From the NCBI GenBank assembly GCA_949299505.1, contig CASGAS010000010.1:1-37568 (forward strand): 37,568 nucleotides of DNA. The letters run 5' to 3'. Made by a program: the position numbers and the translations under genes. Below, one piece after another: positions 33,170-37,568 of the stretch. How positions within the stretch are numbered: position 1 is the stretch's first letter; each line of letters starts with the position of its first letter. Source of the DNA: an uncultured Eubacteriales bacterium (GTDB lineage Bacteria; Bacillota; Clostridia; Oscillospirales; Acutalibacteraceae). The notes under the pieces were generated by a model that was not told the DNA's origin, did no database searches, and saw nothing but the letters and a program-made list of their open reading frames with translations.

Positions 33170-33200
33170 GGCAGCTGCCAGTTTGGCGGCTGCCTTTTTT
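33170..33200 (+). terminator. Intrinsic terminator after rpsI
   Basis: A 10-position stem with one wobble (33170-33179 with 33185-33194) is followed by six T. Confidence 0.92.
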
Positions 33201-33256
33201 ATGCGCAAAAAAAGCAGCCTCTCCGGTATCGGAAGGGCTGCTTGACATTTGGTTCG

Positions 33257-34387
33257 TTATTGCAGCTTCTGCGCAAAGTCCGCAAGAGCTTCTGAGATTT
33301 TAATTTGCTGCGGACAAACCGCCTCGCAGCTGCGGCAGCCGATGCAGGAGCTCGGCTGCTTGTCGTCGGGCAGGGCGGAAAGCGCCATCGGCGCCAAAAA
33401 CCCGCCGCCGGTGACGATGTGCTCATTGTAAAGCTCCAGCAGATACGGGATATTAAGCCCCTGCGGGCAATGCGTCGTGCAGTACCGGCACGCGGTGCAG
33501 GGGAGCGCCGACTTGTTGACAAGGTGCGAAGCGATGTCCATAAGCACCTGCTTTTCTTCCGCATTAACCGGCTTATCCGCAGAGAAAATCTCGATATTTT
33601 CTTTCAGCTGTTCCAGATTGGACATGCCGGAAAGCGTAACCGTGACGGTCGAAAAGCTTTGCAGGAAACGGAACGCCCAGGCGGGTATGCTTTCCTGCGG
33701 ACGAAGTGCAAAAAGACGTTCGGCCGCGTGTGCGGGCAGGTTTGCAAGCTTGCCGCCGCGCAGCGGCTCCATGACCCAGACGGGGATGTTGTATTCGGCG
33801 AGCAGCTCGAGTTTTGCTTTGGCGTTTTGGAATTCATAATCCATGTAGTTGAGCTGTATCTGGCAAAATTCCATATGTTCGCCGTACGCTTCCAAAAAGC
33901 GCTTGCACACGTCGTAGCTGCCATGAACAGAAAAGCCCAGATGGCGTATGCGGCCGTTTTCCTTCTGCCGGAGCAGGTACTCTAAGATACCGTACTTCGG
34001 GTCGAGGTACTGGTTCACATTGAGTTCGCAGACATTGTGGAACAGATAAAAATCGAAATACTCTACGCGGCATTTTTCCAGCTGCTTTTCAAAAATCGTC
34101 TCCACCTTGTCCATATTGGCAAGGTCGTAGCCGGGGAATTTGCTGGCAAGGAAAAACGAGTCGCGCGGGTACTTCTGCAAAAGCTCGCCCATGACAAGCT
34201 CGGAGTTGCCCTCGTGGTAGCCCCAGGCGGTATCAAAGTAGTTGACGCCGTTTTGCATGGCGTATTCGACCATTTGGGCGGTCGTTTTCTTGTCGATATG
34301 GGCGTCGTTTCCGTCCGTTGTCGGCAGGCGCATGGACCCGAGCCCGAGCGCGGAGAGCTTTTTCCCTTGAAAATCCTTATACAGCAA
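33257..34387 (-). CDS. Aldo/keto reductase with C-terminal [4Fe-4S] ferredoxin domain
   Basis: A 376-residue protein. Residues 1-270 are a TIM-barrel aldo/keto reductase with LGLGSMRLPT, NYFDTAWGYHEGNSE (the Asp and Tyr of the catalytic set), the Lys in FLASKFPG and the His in YLFHNV. Residues about 290-376 hold two Cys clusters, CTACRYCTTHCPQGL and CIGCRSCEAVCPQQI, each C-x2-C-x2-C-x3-C-P, for two [4Fe-4S] centres. This fusion is common in anaerobic Clostridia and suggests electron exchange with ferredoxin; the substrate is unknown. The start is TTG 34387, set by AGGAGG 6 nt upstream on the minus strand. The promoter looks like a MerR-activated one. Confidence 0.9.
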   Translation of the reverse strand: MLYKDFQGKKLSALGLGSMRLPTTDGNDAHIDKKTTAQMVEYAMQNGVNYFDTAWGYHEGNSELVMGELLQKYPRDSFFLASKFPGYDLANMDKVETIFEKQLEKCRVEYFDFYLFHNVCELNVNQYLDPKYGILEYLLRQKENGRIRHLGFSVHGSYDVCKRFLEAYGEHMEFCQIQLNYMDYEFQNAKAKLELLAEYNIPVWVMEPLRGGKLANLPAHAAERLFALRPQESIPAWAFRFLQSFSTVTVTLSGMSNLEQLKENIEIFSADKPVNAEEKQVLMDIASHLVNKSALPCTACRYCTTHCPQGLNIPYLLELYNEHIVTGGGFLAPMALSALPDDKQPSSCIGCRSCEAVCPQQIKISEALADFAQKLQ

Positions 34388-34440
34388 AGCAGTACCTCCT
34401 TATAAATGAATGATTCGTCTATGTCGGAAACACTATCCTT

Positions 34441-34471
34441 ATTATACTACCTGAACCCGGCTTCAAGTCAA
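34441..34471 (-). promoter_or_regulatory. MerR-type promoter (19-bp spacer with dyad) for the aldo/keto reductase gene
   Basis: On the minus strand TTGACT (34471-34466) and a perfect TATAAT (34446-34441) are separated by 19 bp instead of 17. The spacer is centred on a dyad, ACCTGAA-CCCGGC-TTCAAGT on the plus strand (34449-34468, 6 of 7 arm positions paired). A long spacer with a centred dyad is the mark of promoters activated by MerR-family regulators by DNA twisting. No merR gene lies in the window. Confidence 0.65.
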
Positions 34472-34514
34472 CCCCTTTTTCTTGCAGATAGGGCGACAGA
34501 ACCGACAAATTTCG

Positions 34515-34555
34515 GTCGCGCTTGACAAAGCTTGACACCACTTGACAGGCGCGAC
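34515..34555. repeat. Three CTTGACA repeats at exact 10-bp period inside an inverted repeat
   Basis: CTTGACA starts at 34521, 34531 and 34541, one helical turn apart. The array is framed by GTCGCGC (34515-34521) and its reverse complement GCGCGAC (34549-34555). It lies about 45 bp upstream of the MerR-type promoter -35 box. The layout suits cooperative binding of a response regulator or a similar protein. Confidence 0.6.
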
Positions 34556-34573
34556 TGGTCTTTTCCTTTACAG

Positions 34574-34613
34574 AAAAACCCGTACGGTGCTTTGGCTTTA
34601 CACCGTGCGGGTT
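34574..34613 (-). terminator. Intrinsic terminator after the RluA-family gene
   Basis: A 13-position stem (34577-34589 with 34601-34613, one wobble on the minus strand) is followed on the minus strand by TTTTTCTG. It lies 22 bp past the pseudouridine synthase stop. Confidence 0.85.
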
Positions 34614-34634
34614 TCTATATTATATAGTATAGAT

Positions 34635-35603
34635 TTACAGCGTTCCGTCACGAAATGCGTCCCGAAACCAGACTTCTGGGACCTCAAACGATTTGTGATT
34701 TAAGTAAGAGAGCGCTTCTGCGTCGGTTTGGAAGTCGAAAACCAGCTTATAGGCGTACAGGCATTGTTTTTTGTAGCCGTAGGGCTTGTTTTGCGCATTG
34801 GAGCCGTATTTTCCGTCGCCGAGCAGCGGGTGGCCGAGGGCGGCGAACTGAGCGCGAATCTGATGCGTGCGGCCGGTCAAAAGGTCGATTTCCACAAGGG
34901 ATAACCCGTTTCGGCTGTCCAATACGCGGTATTTCGTGGCGATAGACTTGCTGCCGGGGACGGGGGCTTTGGAAATTTTCACCAGGTTGTGCTTTTCGTC
35001 CTTGAAAAGATACCCGGTCACGGTCGCGCTTTGCGGCTTCGGCGTACCGTGGACAATGCAGAGATAGTATTTGTGCAGCTCGCGGTTCTTAACTTTTTCG
35101 TTGAGAATGCGCAGCGCCTGCGCGTTTTTGGCGGCGATAACAATCCCGCCAGTGTTGCGGTCAATCCGGTTGACAAGCGCCGGCGCAAAGGCGTTTTCTT
35201 TTTCGGGCGTATATTCTCCCTTTTCATATAAATACCGCTGTACGCGGCCTATAAGCGTGTCGATGTATTCCCGGTCGTCCGGATGGCAAAGCAGGCCGGG
35301 CGTTTTGTCAAGCAGCAGGAGGTTTTCGTCCTCGTAAAGCACGCGAAGCGATTTGCCCGCGCGCAGAAAATCGAAAGCATATTGCGCTTGCGGGCGCACC
35401 AGAAAATCATCCGCTATGTAAAGCGTCAGCGTGTCGCCGCAGGCGAGCCGCTGCGATATTTCGGCGCGTTTGCCGTTGAGCTTGATGCGCTTTTTGCGTA
35501 TATACTTATATAGCAGGGACTGCGGCAGGTTCGGAAACGTCTTTTGTAAAAACGCGTCCAGCCGTTTGCCCGCGTCGTTTGCGCCGATAACCAGTTCTTT
35601 CAT
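34635..35603 (-). CDS. RluA-family 23S rRNA/tRNA pseudouridine synthase
   Basis: A 322-residue protein with an N-terminal S4 RNA-binding domain (LDAFLQKTFPNLPQSLLYKYIRKKRIKLNG, shown here by its core YIRKKRIKLNG) and a catalytic domain with NRIDRNTGGIVI, whose Asp is the catalytic residue (family pattern H/N-R-L/I-D-x2-T-x-G). LLTGRTHQIRAQFAALGHPLLGDGKYG is the conserved late motif. RluC, RluD and TruC-like members cannot be told apart by eye. The ATG at 35603 is chosen for AGGA 8 nt upstream. An extended -10 TGCTATACT (35638-35633) lies before it. Confidence 0.88.
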   Translation of the reverse strand: MKELVIGANDAGKRLDAFLQKTFPNLPQSLLYKYIRKKRIKLNGKRAEISQRLACGDTLTLYIADDFLVRPQAQYAFDFLRAGKSLRVLYEDENLLLLDKTPGLLCHPDDREYIDTLIGRVQRYLYEKGEYTPEKENAFAPALVNRIDRNTGGIVIAAKNAQALRILNEKVKNRELHKYYLCIVHGTPKPQSATVTGYLFKDEKHNLVKISKAPVPGSKSIATKYRVLDSRNGLSLVEIDLLTGRTHQIRAQFAALGHPLLGDGKYGSNAQNKPYGYKKQCLYAYKLVFDFQTDAEALSYLNHKSFEVPEVWFRDAFRDGTL

Positions 35604-36044
35604 AGCTGCCATCCTACAATATGATGGTATACAGTATAGCACGGTTTCGCTGAAAATGCCACTGTCGGATTGAATAGGGAATCCAAGGTTCTGTTTTGAA
35701 CGAATTTTGCGGAAAACACAGTCTAAAGTGGGGGGAAAACAACGTCCGGAATGTCCATACTTTCAAAAAGCGGGGATTTGCGCTGGGCTTCAAATTCAAT
35801 TGTGCATAGTATGCGGTGTTTTTCATATACTATATATGGAAAAGCAGGCTTGTTTTTCCCCGAAAAAGGCACAAATACGGGGTTGTAACCCCTTTGTAAT
35901 CACTTGTAAGATTTTTAACTTTCCTACAAATATTCACCCCGCATCGGCTCGGATTGTTCAAAAGTTCGGCTCGAAACCGCAGAAAATGACAGGATTTGCC
36001 ATTTGGCCTTGTACAGAATACACAAAATGTGCAAGATAAAAAAT
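35604..36044. other. Long AT-rich intergenic regulatory stretch
   Basis: About 440 bp without a credible gene separate the RluA-family gene from the promoter of the 3D-domain gene. It holds the -10 box of the minus-strand gene, a CATATA-CTA-TATATG palindrome near 35824-35838, a GGGGTT-GT-AACCCC hairpin near 35879-35892 and the phased TTGTAA repeats listed separately. A 110-codon plus-strand frame (from 35707) lacks a ribosome site and is not called. Confidence 0.5.
35883..35910 (+). promoter_or_regulatory. WalR-like box: phased TGTAA repeats
   Basis: TGTAAC (35884-35889), 5 bp, TGTAAT (35895-35900) fits the WalR (YycF) consensus TGTWAH-N5-TGTWAH exactly. A third unit, TGTAAG (35905-35910), follows 4 bp later, giving three repeats at 10-11 bp period. 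The gene downstream codes for a 3D-domain cell-wall protein, the class that includes the WalR target yocH. The box lies about 135 bp upstream of the -35, which is further than usual. Confidence 0.5.
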
Positions 36045-36073
36045 TTGACAATTAGCAGACATGGAAATATAAT
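36045..36073 (+). promoter_or_regulatory. Consensus sigma-A promoter for the 3D-domain gene
   Basis: TTGACA (36045-36050), a 17-bp spacer and TATAAT (36068-36073) match the consensus perfectly. The transcript would have a leader of about 130 nt with two hairpins (GCCGA/TCGGC around 36120-36144 and CCGCCC/GGGCGG at 36163-36168 and 36184-36189), the second ending 9 nt before the ribosome site. Confidence 0.85.
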
Positions 36074-36208
36074 GTCCCCCGTCACAAGCGATAGTAACAG
36101 CGGCGTCACAAAAACGTCAGCCGAAAAACCTTTTTTCAATCGGCATGGCGGACGCCCAACAGCCGCCCACCGCACATTTCCCCGGGCGGTATGAGTTAAA
36201 GGAGCAGA

Positions 36209-37465
36209 ATGATGATAACAGAATTAAAAGGGTATGCGAAAGCGTCCCGCATGACTTTCTCGAAAGTCCTTGCGCTGATTTTGGTGCTTGCCTTGCTTTG
36301 CGCCGTTACCGCTTTCGCTGCCACGCCTTCCGCCTATGTCGTGGACATTTATGACGGTGAGGCAATCACAAGAGTAGAGACGACCAAAACGGACGCCTAC
36401 GAAATTGTGGAACAGGCCGACATTGTGCTTTCCGAGAACGATAAGCTCGGGCTGGACGAATTTGATGCCGGCAAGGACAGCGTGATTACCGTTTATCGCG
36501 CGGCGTCCGTCACCTTTGTAAGCATTACGGGTGAAACCCAGGAGCTTGTCGCCGCCGGCACCGTCGCCGACTTGCTTGAAACCCTCGGCGTTACCCTGCA
36601 GGCGGAACAGCTTGTCAGCGTGCCGGAGGATACGGTGCTCACGGACGGTTTGACCGTCCGGATTACGGACGCCTACCATGTGACCGTTACGGCGGACGGA
36701 CAGACGACGGAGCTGCTGATTGGCGACGGTACTGTCCGCGACGCGCTGGAACAAGCGGGCGTCACCCTTGGCGCGGATGATGAGACCTCTCCCGCGCTGG
36801 ACGAAGCGCTTTATGATTCTCTGAACATCCAGGTTTCCCGCGTGACCTATACGGAGCGCACGGTGACCGAGGACGTTGCCTATCCGGTTGAGACGCAGCG
36901 GTCCGCCTCCATGTACAAGGGCGAAAGCAAGGTTACGCAAAAAGGCGAAAACGGTTCGCGGACCGTTACCTATCGCGACAAGCTTGTGAACGGCGAGGTC
37001 GTCTCTTCGGAAGAGCTGGCCGTGACGGTTCACAAAGAGGCGATTGCGCAGATTACGGTGGTTGGGACCAAGCAAAAGCCGGTCAGCATTTCTTCGCTGA
37101 AAAACAGCGGAAAAGCGATTTCCGAGCTGCAGCCGCCCGCGTCGCTGCAAATCGTCAACGGTGCGCCGACGAGCTATTCGAAGATCATTACCGGCAAAGC
37201 GGCCGCGTATACGGACCATCCTGGCGCCAAGACGGCCAGCGGGCGTACCGTTAAGGCCGGCTATATTGCGGTAAATCCGAAGCAGATTCCGTACGGCACC
37301 GAGCTTTGGATTGTTTCGACAGACGGCATTGTATACGGCTATGCCATTGCGGCGGACACCGGCGGGTTTGTAAAGAAGGGCAAGTTTACAGTCGACCTCT
37401 TTATGAATTCCGAATCCGAATGTGTACAATGGGGCGCGCGCGACGTTGTAATTTACGTTCTGTAA
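36209..37465 (+). CDS. DUF348/G5/3D-domain cell-wall protein (YabE/RpfB-like)
   Basis: A 418-residue exported protein. A basic start and hydrophobic segment (about residues 15-38, FSKVLALILVLALLCAVTAFA) act as signal or anchor. Up to three DUF348 ubiquitin-like repeats follow (VSITGETQELVAAGTVADLLETLGV in part; TADGQTTELLIGDGTVRDALEQAGV in part), then a G5 domain (YTERTVTEDVAYPVE, GENGSRTVTYRDKLVNGE) and a C-terminal 3D domain. The latter has the three conserved Asp positions (IAADTGGFVKKGKFTVDLFM plus an upstream Asp) and ends VVIYVL, like MltA-type barrels. Such proteins remodel peptidoglycan during growth or spore revival. AAAGGAG precedes the ATG. Single-gene unit with strong promoter and terminator. 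Confidence 0.9.
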   Translation: MMITELKGYAKASRMTFSKVLALILVLALLCAVTAFAATPSAYVVDIYDGEAITRVETTKTDAYEIVEQADIVLSENDKLGLDEFDAGKDSVITVYRAASVTFVSITGETQELVAAGTVADLLETLGVTLQAEQLVSVPEDTVLTDGLTVRITDAYHVTVTADGQTTELLIGDGTVRDALEQAGVTLGADDETSPALDEALYDSLNIQVSRVTYTERTVTEDVAYPVETQRSASMYKGESKVTQKGENGSRTVTYRDKLVNGEVVSSEELAVTVHKEAIAQITVVGTKQKPVSISSLKNSGKAISELQPPASLQIVNGAPTSYSKIITGKAAAYTDHPGAKTASGRTVKAGYIAVNPKQIPYGTELWIVSTDGIVYGYAIAADTGGFVKKGKFTVDLFMNSESECVQWGARDVVIYVL

Positions 37466-37496
37466 GGTGCGGCCCGACCGACAACTTGTGACGACG

Positions 37497-37526
37497 CCCC
37501 CGGGGAAAGCCCCGGGGGTATTTTTT
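37497..37526 (+). terminator. Intrinsic terminator after the 3D-domain gene
   Basis: A perfect 9-bp GC stem (37497-37505 with 37510-37518) with a 4-nt loop is followed by TATTTTTT. The last 40 bp of the window show nothing further. Confidence 0.93.
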
Positions 37527-37568
37527 GGCATTCCCCGCACGGCGGCCGAATGGCGCAAACGAAATTCT

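Noticed and set aside
34515-34555. CRISPR-like array
   Set aside because: Only three 7-bp units at 10-bp period; no CRISPR repeat length, no spacers and no cas genes in the window.
35707-36039. 110-codon plus-strand frame in the gap before the 3D-domain gene
   Set aside because: Starts at a TTG without a ribosome site, has odd composition and lies across AT-rich regulatory DNA.
36074-36208. ydaO-type c-di-AMP riboswitch in front of the 3D-domain gene
   Set aside because: Searched by eye for the conserved blocks of that riboswitch and did not find them; left as an unclassified structured leader.
36224-37558. Open frame of 444 codons antisense to the 3D-domain gene
   Set aside because: Arg/Asn/Gly-rich product without domains; starts beyond the terminator of the real gene and has no promoter.

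Overview
The window reads as chromosome of an endospore-forming, anaerobic, Gram-positive Clostridia, most likely an Oscillospirales/Oscillospiraceae-type gut bacterium. Reasons seen in the sequence: sporulation genes (spoIIGA-sigE, a cotJABC spore-coat cluster, a BofC-like protein), a collagen-like surface protein, the FAD oxidoreductase/DUF1667 trio common in Clostridia, ferredoxin-type proteins, sigma-A promoters of TTGACA-N17-TATAAT type, intrinsic terminators and a GC-rich coding sequence in AT-rich intergenic DNA. The placement below class level is inference.

Layout. 1-2.4 kb: the end of a collagen-like protein, then three minus-strand tRNA-Ser genes (GCU, UGA, GGA) interleaved with plus-strand mgsA and a DUF1648 membrane protein; a tandem duplication lies at the 3' end of the first tRNA. 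2.5-3.6 kb: cotJA-cotJB-cotJC, with cotJC broken by an internal deletion and frameshift. 3.7-9.7 kb: a 24-residue membrane peptide, a GNAT acetyltransferase, a membrane-anchored discoidin/GH18 protein, a 900-residue (alpha/alpha)6-barrel glycoside hydrolase and a convergent BofC-like gene. 9.9-20.7 kb: a tightly packed co-directional block PBP1A-pyrC-pyrF-carA-carB-pyrK-pyrD-ruvX closed by a strong terminator. 20.7-22.3 kb: spoIIGA and sigE. 22.4-27.4 kb: an AlgI-type MBOAT acyltransferase with a short DHHW-like partner, then the GlpA-like/GlpB-like/DUF1667 redox trio. 27.4-31.0 kb: a secreted LCAT-like hydrolase divergent from a GH29 alpha-L-fucosidase. 31.3-37.5 kb: ttcA, rplM-rpsI, an aldo/keto reductase with ferredoxin domain behind a MerR-type promoter, an RluA-family pseudouridine synthase and a DUF348/G5/3D cell-wall protein with a WalR-like box upstream.

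The most striking result is the carbamoyl-phosphate synthase pair in the pyr block. Both reading frames are intact, overlap by 4 nt as in a normal operon and keep the overall fold signatures, yet CarA has lost all three residues of its Cys-His-Glu glutaminase triad, and CarB has lost the ATP/Mg-binding residues of both ATP-grasp halves plus about 60-70 residues of the second. Regulatory-domain features are better kept. By sequence this looks like a catalytically dead CPSase kept in a pyrimidine operon (a pseudoenzyme, or an intact-frame decaying paralogue). The same operon lacks pyrB and pyrE. Other points worth a look are helically phased repeat arrays in intergenic regions, the MerR-type 19-bp-spacer promoter, the 182-nt spoIIGA/sigE overlap and the tRNA-Ser tail duplication.
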